Positions 25,402 to 34,447 of a DNA stretch of 64,000 bases are shown piece by piece. Below the pieces are notes generated by a model, which saw only the letters and a list, made by a program, of their open reading frames with translations, had not been told where the DNA came from and did not search any database. The stretch's first letter is position 1. Each line of letters opens with the position of its first letter. This DNA comes from Myxococcales bacterium (GTDB lineage: Bacteria > Myxococcota_A > Polyangia > Haliangiales > Haliangiaceae): assembly GCA_028287115.1 (NCBI GenBank), contig JAQBQF010000151.1, positions 34,766 through 98,765 of the forward strand. The letters run 5' to 3'. Made by a program: the position numbers and the translations under genes.

Positions 25402-27681
25402 GTGCGGCGCATGTTCCCATGTTGGGTGGTCGCCGCCGTTGCGGTGATCATGGTCACACCTGGGGTCGCGTTTGCCGACCGCGCGGTGACCGGCATGGTG
25501 GTCGACGACGCCACGGGAATACCGATCGTGGGTGCGTTCGTGACGGTCGGCGGCGGCGAGACCGCGACGGATGAGCAGGGGCAGTTCCGGATCGCCGACA
25601 TCCCGTTCGGTCGCGTCGACGTCACGGTGATCGCGGGCGGCTATCGCGCGTATTTCGGCTCGGCACGGATCGGTGCCGAGCTCGTGCTCCGCCTCCAGGC
25701 CGATGCCGGCTCCACCGAAGTCATCGAGATCAGCGGGCGCGCTCCGACCGGGCCACCGTTGCACCTCGATACGACCGCGATCCGGAACCAACCCGGGGCC
25801 GGCAACGATGTGTTGCGCGCGCTGCAGAGCTTGCCCGGCGTCGCACGGACGCCCTTCGGCCTCGGCGGACTCGCGCTGCGCGGCACGGCGCCGCGTGACA
25901 CCAAGGTCTACCTCGACGATATCGAGGTGCCGCTGCTCTACCACTTCGGCGGGCTTGCTTCGTTTTTTCCGACGGCGGCCGTCGACGAGGTCACGCTCGA
26001 GCCCGGTGGATCCAGCGTGCGGTATGGACGCGGGCTCGGCGGCGTTGCGATGGTGACGTCGCGCACCGGTCGCCGCGATCGCTGGCGCGTCGGGGGCGAG
26101 CTGAGCTTGATCCATGCCGCGGCCACCGCCGAGGGACCCGGTCCGCTCAACGGAAGCTGGTTGATGGGAGCACGGCGCTCGTACTTCGACGCGATCATCG
26201 CGGCCTCGGGTGTCGAGCTCGCGGTCGTCCCTCGCTACGGTGATGCACAGCTGCGCTGGGAATCGGGCGATGGGCGATGGATGGCGATCCTGTTCGGGTC
26301 CGACGACAAGTTGAGCTTCCTCCACAATCCCAACGACACGACCACCGGCGGATTCCAGACCAGCAACCTCAAGTCGTTCGACTACACGTCGCAATTCTTT
26401 CGGCTCGGCGTGCGCTATCGCGCGGTGCATGGCGCGACGTCGTTCACGGTGCTGCCGTCGATCGGTGTCGACGACCTCAATGCCCGCGCCAACCACGAAG
26501 ACATCGACAAAGGCATGCACCGCACGACCATGCCGCTGTCACTCCGCGTACACGTCTCGACGCCCGTCGCGGGCGGCACACTCTCCGCCGGGTTCGATGG
26601 TGGCTGGCAAGATCACGCGTACGACATCGTCAACACGCCGCCACCGACTCGGATCGATCCGGCGCCTCAGATGGTGATCCATCGCAACTTGTCGCGGTGG
26701 GCGGCCGATACGGGCGCATGGCTCGAACAATCGTGGTTCTTCGGCGGCGAACAAATCGAGATCCGCCCCGGCCTTCGCGGCGATCATTTCGGCCTCTCGG
26801 ACCAATGGACGCTCGATCCGCGGCTCGTGCTGAACGCGCAGGTCGCGAGCGGCGTCACGCTGATCCAATCGATCGGCCGTTACCACGCGCCGCCGCTGAT
26901 CACCGATCTCGATCCGATCTTCGGGAATCGGGTGATGCTCGGCTCGTCTGCGACCCAGCTCGCCACGACGGTGAAGGCGATCGTCGGCGACGACAAAGAA
27001 GTCTCGGCGACGGTCTACTATCAGGATCTGGGCGAGCTCCCCGTCGATGCGATCACGGCCGCGACGCCGCTCTCCGCAAATGGGGGCGAGGAGTCCGGAG
27101 GTCTGCTCGGAATCAGCCGAGAGCTCGTCGACTCGCAGTTCGGGTCGTACAGCTATCGCGAGGCGGTCGGCACCGGCACCGCGTACGGGCTCGAGCTGAT
27201 CGCGCGGCGCAACGTCGGTCGCTGGACGGGCTGGGTCGCATACACCTACGCGCGCTCGTATCGCACCAACCCGACGCGGAACAACGAGGCTCATCCGTAC
27301 GTGCTCGATCAACCGAGCGCGCTCACGATCGTCGGCACCACGAAGCTGTCGGAGCACTGGCGGATCGGAGGAAGAGCTCGTTATACGACGGGGAACCCGT
27401 ATACGCCGGTCGCGGGTGCCTACCGAACCCCCGCCGGTGATTGGGTCGCGGTCGATGGGCCGCTGCTCTCGGTGCGACTTCCCGACTTCTTCCAGCTCGA
27501 TCTCCGGATCGATCGCATGTGGAAACGACCGTGGGGCGTCATGAACCTGTACATCGATCTTCAGAACGTCACCAATCGTCAGAACGCGGAAGGCGTGACC
27601 TACAACACCGACTTTTCGCAGCGGAGTTACACGAACGGGCTACCCATCTTCCCGTCGATCGGTGTGGAGTACATCCCGTGA
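25402..27681 (+). CDS. TonB-dependent receptor
   Basis: 759 residues. A signal peptide (ends GVAFA), a carboxypeptidase-regulatory-like beta-sandwich (about 27-90: VTGMVVDDATGIPIVGAFVTV), a plug (about 110-220: VLRALQSLPGVARTPFG, LALRGTAPRDTKVYLDDIEVP, GSSVRYGRGLGG) and a 22-stranded-type barrel. The C-terminus is GVEYIP rather than a terminal Phe/Trp. It imports an unknown large substrate using TonB energy. GTG start with ATG three codons on as alternative. Its stop overlaps the next lipoprotein gene (GTGA). Confidence 0.9.
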   Translation: MRRMFPCWVVAAVAVIMVTPGVAFADRAVTGMVVDDATGIPIVGAFVTVGGGETATDEQGQFRIADIPFGRVDVTVIAGGYRAYFGSARIGAELVLRLQADAGSTEVIEISGRAPTGPPLHLDTTAIRNQPGAGNDVLRALQSLPGVARTPFGLGGLALRGTAPRDTKVYLDDIEVPLLYHFGGLASFFPTAAVDEVTLEPGGSSVRYGRGLGGVAMVTSRTGRRDRWRVGGELSLIHAAATAEGPGPLNGSWLMGARRSYFDAIIAASGVELAVVPRYGDAQLRWESGDGRWMAILFGSDDKLSFLHNPNDTTTGGFQTSNLKSFDYTSQFFRLGVRYRAVHGATSFTVLPSIGVDDLNARANHEDIDKGMHRTTMPLSLRVHVSTPVAGGTLSAGFDGGWQDHAYDIVNTPPPTRIDPAPQMVIHRNLSRWAADTGAWLEQSWFFGGEQIEIRPGLRGDHFGLSDQWTLDPRLVLNAQVASGVTLIQSIGRYHAPPLITDLDPIFGNRVMLGSSATQLATTVKAIVGDDKEVSATVYYQDLGELPVDAITAATPLSANGGEESGGLLGISRELVDSQFGSYSYREAVGTGTAYGLELIARRNVGRWTGWVAYTYARSYRTNPTRNNEAHPYVLDQPSALTIVGTTKLSEHWRIGGRARYTTGNPYTPVAGAYRTPAGDWVAVDGPLLSVRLPDFFQLDLRIDRMWKRPWGVMNLYIDLQNVTNRQNAEGVTYNTDFSQRSYTNGLPIFPSIGVEYIP

Positions 27682-29012
27682 ACGCCCGGTGGTTGCTCGT
27701 CGTGGTTGGTTGTGTCGCGTGCGGCGACAACGTTCCGCATGACCAGGTCATCACCGCGCTCAGCGGTTCGCGAATCGCGCTGCAGATCTATCGTTATGAC
27801 GACGGTACGGAGCAGCCGGGATCAGGCGAGCTCTACGATAAGGAGCAGCACGGTGTGTGCACCGCACAGGCCTTCGTCGACGGCATCGTCCGCTGCGTCC
27901 CGGTTGGCGACGAGGCCGTGTACGTGGACGCCGCGTGCTCGAGACTCGTGGGTCGTGCCCTAACGATCGGGAGCCCGACGCACTTCATCGCGCACGACGC
28001 CGTGAGCCTGCTGCCGGCGCGAGTCTTTCAAGCAGGCGGCCAGACCACTCCGATCACGCAGTACTACGAGAAGGGCGGCGACCGGTGTTTTGGCCCGTTC
28101 GGCAGCCCCTCCGACGTCCCCAATTTCAGGCTCGGCGCCGAGGTCGATGCCGCCTCGCTGGTTGCTCTCCATGACGACGAGGTCGGCGCCGGCAGGATCG
28201 CCGTGATGCTCCGCGAGACCGATGACGGGTTGCGCCTCCCGCTCGGGCTTCGCGATCGCGATCTCGATGTCGGCTGCACGCCGGCGCTCCAGATCGATGG
28301 CGGCATTCGCTGCGAGCCGACGGAGGCCACGGCGGTGAGCAGCTACCACGATCCCGGATGCCATGAGCCGGTGGTCCTCGTTCCGAACGGGGTGCCGCCC
28401 CCGAAGCTCGCGACGGTCCTCGACTCATCGGGTTGCACGAGCTATCACACGGTTGGGGTCGAGGTGACGCCTCAGCTCTACCGTCTCGATAACGACACGT
28501 GTAGCCCTCTCGGCCTTAACCCCGGGCTGCGAGTGTTCAGCGTCGAGTCCGCGATCGAGACGCCCGTCCTTGGACGCACCGTCGAAGCGATTGCCGGCCG
28601 TCGCCTCCAGCGCATCGTCCTCTACGAAGGCGACCTGCGCTTCATGGATCAACACCTGTTCGACACGGCGACACGCGCCGACTGCGAACGCTTCACGTTC
28701 AGCGACATGGCTCGCTGCGTCCCCGCCAACCTCGCCGCCACGAACACCTTGTTCACCATGGGCTGCTCGATGCAGGTCGCGGTCGCCCAGCTTCCGCAAC
28801 GTGTGTGCAACCGGCCGGTGTTCGCGGGAAACCCCACCGCCGATGGGATCGAGATCCGCGCGATCGGTGACCGCGTGTCGGGTCCGCTGTTTCAGTTCGA
28901 CGTGGGGACGTGTTTCCAGTTCGTCATCCCTCCCGACACCGACCTGCGCACGCTGGGGCCGCCGATCGATCCGAAGGCGTTCGTCGGCGCGGTCTACTTC
29001 GGGGAGCGATGA
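27678..29012 (+). CDS. surface lipoprotein downstream of TonB receptor
   Basis: 444 residues from a GTG that overlaps the receptor stop. Lipobox VVVGC within the first 15 residues (or a Cys three further on). The mature part is rich in beta strands and has many Cys in pairs (GVCTAQ..RCVP, DRCF, GCTP..IRCEP), and repeated FQAGG/LQIYRYDDGT-like blocks suggest internal repeats. I recognise no named family. Context implies a surface partner of the receptor, as in SusCD-like pairs, but it is not SusD-like. Confidence 0.65.
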   Translation: MNARWLLVVVGCVACGDNVPHDQVITALSGSRIALQIYRYDDGTEQPGSGELYDKEQHGVCTAQAFVDGIVRCVPVGDEAVYVDAACSRLVGRALTIGSPTHFIAHDAVSLLPARVFQAGGQTTPITQYYEKGGDRCFGPFGSPSDVPNFRLGAEVDAASLVALHDDEVGAGRIAVMLRETDDGLRLPLGLRDRDLDVGCTPALQIDGGIRCEPTEATAVSSYHDPGCHEPVVLVPNGVPPPKLATVLDSSGCTSYHTVGVEVTPQLYRLDNDTCSPLGLNPGLRVFSVESAIETPVLGRTVEAIAGRRLQRIVLYEGDLRFMDQHLFDTATRADCERFTFSDMARCVPANLAATNTLFTMGCSMQVAVAQLPQRVCNRPVFAGNPTADGIEIRAIGDRVSGPLFQFDVGTCFQFVIPPDTDLRTLGPPIDPKAFVGAVYFGER

Positions 29013-29013
29013 C

Positions 29014-30249
29014 ATGACGTGTTTCGTGCGAGCCGCGATCCTCCTTGCTGCCGTTGGGTGCGGAGATCCGTCGGCGAGCGTGCAGATCGCGAGCTCGAAC
29101 CCCGACTACGGCCCCGTGGTCGGGGGCACGCGAATCGTGCTGTCCGGCAACGGATTTTCATCCCCCACGCGCGTGCTGATCGGCGGGAGGGAAGCACCGC
29201 TCTCCGCGCCGATCGGTGACTCGATGTTGGAGATCATCACGCCGCCCGGCGCGCAACCCGGCGACGCGGAGGTCGTCGTGCTCAACGATCGCGGCAACGC
29301 TCGCGCGACCGGCGTGTTCCACTACAGCGCGCCGCCGACGCTCACGGGGGCGACGCCCAAAGACGTGCTGTTCTCGTCGACCTCGACCCGCATCACGCTC
29401 ACCGGCAGCGGATTTCTCGACGAAGGTGCCGGCGACGTCACGGTCCTCGTCGATGGTGAGCCCGCGAATGACGTCCAGGTGGCGAGCGACACCTCGTTGA
29501 CCTTCATGAGCGTCTTCGGGCGTGCATTCGCGGAGCCCGACATCGAGCTCGTCGACGGCCGCGGGAGCGCGACCGAGCGGCGTGCGTTTCGGTACGTTCC
29601 AAGTACGCACCGCGGGCTGCTGCTGTTCCCTGTCTTCGGTTCGGACTTCGCGGTGTTCTTCGATCCGAGCGACAACTCCACCGTCGCGATCCCGCGGATC
29701 AATGCCCCGATCGTGCGATTCACGTCCGTCGTGCGCGACGAGCACGGCGAGTACTGGGGCGTCGATCGCAGTCGACAGTTCGGAAGGATCGACATGAACA
29801 CACAGACGCTCGAGGCTCCGGTCCAAACGCTGGGTTGGTTCCCGACGATGATCCGTGTGGGCGCCGACTACTTCGCGATCGAGCGCGGCACGCTGCAGTT
29901 CGGCAAGCTCGATCATCTAACCGGTCGCTTCTCGAGCATCGGAGCCACGACGCTGCCGTGCTGCGGTTCGTACGGGCTCGCGTCCGACGGCACGTCTCTT
30001 TATTTCACCGCCCGCCAAGCTGAAACCGTGAACATCACCACGATCGACACCGCGACCGGTGCCGCCGGAACGCCGGTGCCGATCATCGCCTCACCAGACT
30101 TCCACGTTGAAGAAATGCGATTCTTGGACGGCGTGCTGTATGCGTCGAGCCGCGATCAAACGCTGGTCACGATCGACCCGCAGACCGGCGTCACCACGGT
30201 GCTGCCGGTGTTCATCGGCCGGTGCAATGCGATGGCGATCTTCGAATAA
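29014..30249 (+). CDS. IPT/TIG-domain lipoprotein
   Basis: 411 residues starting at ATG 29014, one base after the preceding stop. Lipobox LLAAVGC, then two IPT/TIG immunoglobulin-like domains: SSNPDYGPVVGGTRIVLSGNGF and ATPKDVLFSSTSTRITLTGSGF. The C-terminal part (YWGVDRSRQFGRIDM, YFAIERGTLQFGKLD, LYFTARQAETVNITTIDT) reads as a beta-propeller. Co-translated with the TonB receptor and its other lipoprotein; likely an outer-surface binding subunit. Confidence 0.75.
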   Translation: MTCFVRAAILLAAVGCGDPSASVQIASSNPDYGPVVGGTRIVLSGNGFSSPTRVLIGGREAPLSAPIGDSMLEIITPPGAQPGDAEVVVLNDRGNARATGVFHYSAPPTLTGATPKDVLFSSTSTRITLTGSGFLDEGAGDVTVLVDGEPANDVQVASDTSLTFMSVFGRAFAEPDIELVDGRGSATERRAFRYVPSTHRGLLLFPVFGSDFAVFFDPSDNSTVAIPRINAPIVRFTSVVRDEHGEYWGVDRSRQFGRIDMNTQTLEAPVQTLGWFPTMIRVGADYFAIERGTLQFGKLDHLTGRFSSIGATTLPCCGSYGLASDGTSLYFTARQAETVNITTIDTATGAAGTPVPIIASPDFHVEEMRFLDGVLYASSRDQTLVTIDPQTGVTTVLPVFIGRCNAMAIFE

Positions 30250-30334
30250 GCGCCGACCGCCGCGTCGTAGTTAGCGGTTCGCAAAGCGCGGTGCAGCGGA
30301 CGCCGCGGATGCTTCATCACGCAACCTGCTATAC

Positions 30335-30589
30335 GTGTCCCCGAGGTACACATTGAGCTTTGGACGCAATCCCCACGTCGCACATGCGGAAGCCGCCGAG
30401 CTGAAAGCGCGCAGCGCGAAGGACTCGACCGCGTGCGAACACGCATGGCGCGAGGCTGGCCGGCTTTGGGAACGAGCCGCCGATCGCGAGACCGATGCGA
30501 AGAAACGGGCTCTCTACACCGAGAACGCAGAGCGCGCTCGCACGAGCGCCGATGATCCCAGCTCCGTCACCGACCCTTCGCTCAACTAG
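30335..30589 (+). CDS. small helical protein
   Basis: 84 residues from a GTG start, no signal peptide. Nearly all helix: AEAAELKARSAKDSTACEHAWREAGRLW then ERAADRETDAKKRALYTENAERA. The SFGRNPHVAHAEAAE opening looks like a conserved small myxobacterial family, but I cannot name one. It may instead start at the TTG 19 bases on. It ends 2 bp before the end of the convergent membrane protein gene. Confidence 0.55.
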   Translation: MSPRYTLSFGRNPHVAHAEAAELKARSAKDSTACEHAWREAGRLWERAADRETDAKKRALYTENAERARTSADDPSSVTDPSLN

Positions 30590-30591
30590 AT

Positions 30592-30933
30592 TTAGGTGGC
30601 GGGGATAGCTTGCTCGATGTGCGGCGCAGTCGCGGGCGTGCGCGACGCTCTCCTCCTCTTCGCCAGCGAGGCAGACCAGAACGTTGCCCACACTAAGAGG
30701 ATCGTGAACGCGCCGACGAACAACCGGAACAAGATCATCGCCTGCAGGAACATGCTCTCCGTGCGCGCCCATGTCATGTCGGGCCCCAGCAACCCGATAA
30801 ACCAAGCCGGTTGGCGAGACACCACGACGAGATAGCTCGCCCATTGAATGAACAGAAGAACGATGGCGACGAGCAGTGTCCACCAACCGGCTTTCACCGC
30901 TGACCTCAGTTTTTGCTCGAACGTCGTTTCCAT
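30592..30933 (-). CDS. small two-helix membrane protein
   Basis: 113 residues with two transmembrane helices (about residues 18-38 and 64-88), a short N-terminal amphipathic segment and a basic C-terminal tail (KRRRASRTP). No family recognised. It sits alone between small genes and carries no catalytic motif. Confidence 0.6.
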   Translation of the reverse strand: METTFEQKLRSAVKAGWWTLLVAIVLLFIQWASYLVVVSRQPAWFIGLLGPDMTWARTESMFLQAMILFRLFVGAFTILLVWATFWSASLAKRRRASRTPATAPHIEQAIPAT

Positions 30934-31023
30934 GAGCGATCGGTGTGCATCCCGCAGACCATTCGAGGCGGTTCGGACACTTACAGGTTCGTTCTTGGCC
31001 TGGTCGATTCTTTGTACGTCGGT

Positions 31024-31323
31024 TTAGGGCGTGCCCTGGCCAAGCTTCATGATCTCCATCGATTCGTCGAACGCTTTGCCTTCGGCCATCGGACCGCAGC
31101 CTTGATCCTTGAGCTTCTCCTTGACGGTCAACTGTAGGCAGCGGCGCGTCTCGTCGCCGGTCTTCGAGCAGGCCTCGATGAACTTTGCCTTATCGGTCGT
31201 GTATGGACTCTGGCCCATGCCCTTCTGGTAGATGGCGTCGCATTGTTCCGCGGGGCTCTTGCTGCCCTTGCAGCCGGTCGCACTCGCGATGATCAGGATC
31301 GCAGTCATGGTGAATCGTCGCAT
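31024..31323 (-). CDS. small Cys-rich lipoprotein
   Basis: 99 residues starting MRRFTMTAIL, lipobox ASATGC. The mature part has four further Cys spaced in helical context (EQCDAIYQKG, EACSKTGDETRRCLQL, DQGCGP), suggesting a disulfide-stapled helical bundle in the periplasm. Start taken at the ATG 30 bases inside the longer frame because it gives a standard signal peptide. Family unknown. Confidence 0.65.
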   Translation of the reverse strand: MRRFTMTAILIIASATGCKGSKSPAEQCDAIYQKGMGQSPYTTDKAKFIEACSKTGDETRRCLQLTVKEKLKDQGCGPMAEGKAFDESMEIMKLGQGTP

Positions 31324-31693
31324 TTGGTTGTCCTTGTGTGGCTGACGACACATTGCACGCGATGGGCCACGGCTCGCGCAGGCTAAGCGCGCGTCGACGC
31401 GTCGAGAAAACGGTTTGCAACGCTGTCACGTGTCGTCACGTGTCGTCTGCCCGGCGGTCGTCGAGCCGGCGCGGTCGAGATCCTGCCCCCCCCTGCACGA
31501 GCTCGAGAAAGCGTTCATGCAAGCGAGCACGCTCACCGGGCCATCGGAGAGCGATCGAGTCATCGAGGAATGGAAGAAGTCCTCGCCGGCGCCCGTCTCG
31601 ACGCAGAACGCGCAGAACGCGCAACCAGAAGCCAAGTAGCCGCGTTCAGGGCGCGCGCGACGATCGGGCGAGCGAAGGCCGATTCGCCTGCGA
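31324..31693. other. 370-bp stretch with at most one weak small gene
   Basis: Between two small lipoprotein genes, apart from the weak 74-residue candidate listed separately. A seven-C homopolymer run lies inside that candidate. No RNA gene, hairpin of note or mobile sequence is visible. Confidence 0.4.
31415..31639 (+). CDS. questionable small protein or remnant
   Basis: 74 codons opening at an ATG. The first 25 residues are Arg/Cys-rich and unconvincing, but the C-terminal half (LHELEKAFMQASTLTG, VIEEWKKSSPAP, QNAQNAQPEAK) looks like a real helical protein end. No RBS or signal peptide. It could be the tail of a degraded lipoprotein gene whose first half is lost. Confidence 0.25.
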   Translation: MQRCHVSSRVVCPAVVEPARSRSCPPLHELEKAFMQASTLTGPSESDRVIEEWKKSSPAPVSTQNAQNAQPEAK

Positions 31694-32431
31694 TTACTTT
31701 CCAGCGAGCGCCGCAATGATCGAACGGGTCATTTCGACTTTGATGTCGCGGACGATGCCCGCCTTCAAGCCACCGTTGTAGTTGACCCAGCTCTCGACGG
31801 AAGACTTGTTCGTGGCGGAGTACGAATAATGGCAGCCCGGTTTTCCGTCCTTCGCGAACATGACGATCCGGCCGTCGATCTGACCGGCAACGAAGCCCGA
31901 TTTGCCCGGTGATGATTCCACGAGCTGCGGTGCTTTATAAGCATCGATGGTTTGGACGAGGTACCCGGCGGCGGCCTGGACCGCAGCGCTGCGGGCCGCA
32001 GTCGTCTTCTTGATCTCGATCTCCATACTTTCAGTGGCGCCGGTCGCGACTTGCCCCGGAGAGGGCAGGCCATCGATCTCGTTGCTGTTCCAGTCTCCTC
32101 CTCCGTCATTCGGATCGCTGAGCCGACGCGCGTCGGGATCGTTCGGGCTCGGCTCGTCCGCGATCAATGTGCCGAATCGATCGACGGGATCCCCGGTCAG
32201 AGCCTTCAGCTTCCCCCACGAGATCCGCAGAACGCCCGGAGGAGGAGGCCCACTGCACGTCGGCGTCTCCGTGGACAGCGCGCCGCGCATGGTCGTGAAC
32301 AGTTGGTACGTCGGCGCGGCATCCGCGATCGCCTGCTTGACCGCTGCGTTGTAGCGACGAGTCAGCTCCTCCTCGGAGGGTTTCGCCTTACAAGCAGCCA
32401 GAAGCAATAGCGGTACAAGGATCCGCGACAT
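31694..32431 (-). CDS. lipoprotein, unknown function
   Basis: 245 residues with a textbook lipobox (LLLLAAC, Cys14). The mature protein opens with a helix (EEELTRRYNAAVKQAIADAA), has a central loop of mixed acidic residues and ends with strands and a helix (GIVRDIKVEMTRSIIAALAGK). The KSGFVAGQIDGRIVMFAKDGKPGC segment may be a beta-hairpin. No family recognised. Monocistronic. Confidence 0.65.
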   Translation of the reverse strand: MSRILVPLLLLAACKAKPSEEELTRRYNAAVKQAIADAAPTYQLFTTMRGALSTETPTCSGPPPPGVLRISWGKLKALTGDPVDRFGTLIADEPSPNDPDARRLSDPNDGGGDWNSNEIDGLPSPGQVATGATESMEIEIKKTTAARSAAVQAAAGYLVQTIDAYKAPQLVESSPGKSGFVAGQIDGRIVMFAKDGKPGCHYSYSATNKSSVESWVNYNGGLKAGIVRDIKVEMTRSIIAALAGK

Positions 32432-32597
32432 GACGATGACTCTACAAGACCACGGGGCATGTTGCCACGTAGCTTCCTAAATCCGTTCATCGGCGCGCGA
32501 TTCGGCTATGGCTAACTTTCGGGCCAGGGCGCCATTGCGATGGGCGGCGAGCTCGGTCTCGAGCTGTATCGCCAGCCGAAGCTGGCACCGCAGCGCG

Positions 32598-33047
32598 CTA
32601 AACGACCTTCGCTGCCGGCGGAGGAGTAGGGATGCCTTCGCGGGCGGCCGCGTCTGCGGCAAGTCGCGCGATGCTGCGATGCAAGTAGATCGTGATCGCC
32701 AGACTGATAGCGGCCGAAGTAATGCTGCCTGACCCGCGATGTGTCCCCAAGATCGACGTTGCGAGCGCGCCATTCACAAAGATCATGGCGCCGGACCAGA
32801 CCAGCATGGTCTTGATCCAGCGGGCTCCTGTCGGGAGGGCAGCTTTGAGCTTGAGCCCCGCCACCACGAACGCAACGCTCAAGATAAAACCGGAGAAGAT
32901 CGGAATGTACGTCGCGAGCGTCCAGGCGACACTGACATCGACCGAATTGCTCGCAATGTGAATCCGGAAGAATGTCGCAAGAATCGAGATTCCACCCATC
33001 ACGAGAAAATACGCTCGCAGCGACTTCTCGGTCTCTTTCATCGCCAT
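32598..33047 (-). CDS. four-helix membrane protein
   Basis: 149 residues with four hydrophobic segments (about 12-30, 42-65, 82-100 and 108-125) and a short Pro-rich cytoplasmic tail. Small polytopic inner-membrane protein of unknown function, similar in layout to many DUF families. The start could be either of the first two Met codons. Confidence 0.65.
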   Translation of the reverse strand: MAMKETEKSLRAYFLVMGGISILATFFRIHIASNSVDVSVAWTLATYIPIFSGFILSVAFVVAGLKLKAALPTGARWIKTMLVWSGAMIFVNGALATSILGTHRGSGSITSAAISLAITIYLHRSIARLAADAAAREGIPTPPPAAKVV

Positions 33048-33134
33048 CGCACCCTGCTACCACAATCGCGTGTGCGAAATACGAATCTTTTAAAGCGTGA
33101 TCACGACCGAGCTCGGACTCGGGATAATAGCGTC

Positions 33135-33818
33135 GTGAGCTGTTTCATCTTGATCCCCGGCGCCGGCGGCGTCGCGTGGTACTGGCACCGCGTCGTGCCG
33201 CTGCTGGAAGCTGCTGGACACGAGGCGATCGCGGTCGACCTGCCTGGATCCGACCCGCGTGCGGGCTTCGATGTCTATGCAGACGCGGTGACGCGAGCGA
33301 TCGGAAATCGCACCGAGGTCATCCTCGTGGCGCAATCGCTTGGCGGGTTCACCGCGCCGCTCGTGTGTGCGCGCGCACCTGTCCAGATGCTCGTGTTTGT
33401 CAACGCGATGATTCCGGCGCCCGGCGAAACTGCCGGAGACTGGTGGACCAACACGGGATCGACCGAGGCGCGCATCGCAGCGGCGAAACGCCATGGCTAC
33501 AAGAGTGACTTCGATCTGACCACCTACTTCTTGCACGACGTTCCGGAAGACCTCGCGCGCGAGGGTGAGCCGTACCAGCGCGAGCAAGCCGACTTCGTGT
33601 TCGGGCAGGCTTGCACGATCGAGACGTGGCCCGACATCCCGATCCACGTCGTCGCGGGCACCGAAGATCGGTTCTTTCCCATCGAATTTCAGGAGCGCGT
33701 CGCGCGCGAGCGCCTGCACCGGAGCGTCGACAAGATCTCCGGCGGCCATCTCGTCGCGCTGTCCAATCCGCGCGGCCTTGCGGACCAGTTGCTCGCGTAC
33801 GAGCGCGAGTTGCACTGA
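33135..33818 (+). CDS. alpha/beta hydrolase, esterase-like
   Basis: 227 residues from GTG 33135; the frame extends upstream but without hydrolase homology. It opens FILIPGAGGVAWYWHRVVPLL, the oxyanion region. The nucleophile motif is AQSLGG (Ser about 72, an atypical Ala where Gly is usual), the acid is in GTEDRFFP and the His in SGGHLV. Related to the MenH/salicylate esterase-like group. Cytoplasmic; substrate unknown. Confidence 0.8.
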   Translation: MSCFILIPGAGGVAWYWHRVVPLLEAAGHEAIAVDLPGSDPRAGFDVYADAVTRAIGNRTEVILVAQSLGGFTAPLVCARAPVQMLVFVNAMIPAPGETAGDWWTNTGSTEARIAAAKRHGYKSDFDLTTYFLHDVPEDLAREGEPYQREQADFVFGQACTIETWPDIPIHVVAGTEDRFFPIEFQERVARERLHRSVDKISGGHLVALSNPRGLADQLLAYERELH

Positions 33819-33834
33819 TCCCGGTACGTGTGGC

Positions 33835-34320
33835 TCACTCCGGCTGTGCGTGGCGTTGCAACACCTGCGCGAGGCGCTCGCCGGAGATCGCGTTCGTCGG
33901 GATGAAGACGTATTTGCCGCTCAGTGCACGCACGCGCACGCCGTGACTCTGCCCTTTCACCTGGCCGAATGATCCCTTCAGCGTGAGCGTGGTTAACGTC
34001 ACGCCGCGATAGGCACCTGACAAGAGGATCGCGCGCTCTGCCGGCCGCTTGCGACGAACCGCCCAGTCGGCATAGCCGAAGAAGGCGGCGACCCCCAGCG
34101 TGCCGAGTCCGATGGGAACCAGGCAGACACCGATCGCGAGCGCAGCCAAGCTGCTCGTGAGCCAACCGACAAGAAACAACATCACGCCCGCACCCGAGAT
34201 CCAGATGCCCGCGCGCGCGACCTTTCGAATCGCGGATGTATTGCTGCCGGTGTCCTCGGGAAAGTACTGGTCGACGGCCATTCGCAGGTCGAGGTTTGTG
34301 CTTGCTTCGGAAGCGTGCAT
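33835..34320 (-). CDS. membrane protein with two hydrophobic segments
   Basis: 161 residues (ATG 34320 chosen; 12 more codons are open upstream). N-terminal 40 residues polar, then two adjacent transmembrane segments (about residues 36-72), then a soluble C-terminal domain of strands and helices (LLSGAYRGVTLTTLTLKGSFGQV, ISGERLAQVLQRH). It resembles PH-like membrane proteins where the soluble domain follows a hairpin. No family named. Confidence 0.6.
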   Translation of the reverse strand: MHASEASTNLDLRMAVDQYFPEDTGSNTSAIRKVARAGIWISGAGVMLFLVGWLTSSLAALAIGVCLVPIGLGTLGVAAFFGYADWAVRRKRPAERAILLSGAYRGVTLTTLTLKGSFGQVKGQSHGVRVRALSGKYVFIPTNAISGERLAQVLQRHAQPE

Positions 34321-34447
34321 GACGCGCACACCACCTGAACGCGCGCGGCCGGTCAAGGAAGATCGCGGGCGACGTCACGAATGCATAGATCGTGCAGATG
34401 GCTGCGCAGTTCGCGCGCGCTTTAGCGACAACGTTTGGCGTACCGAG

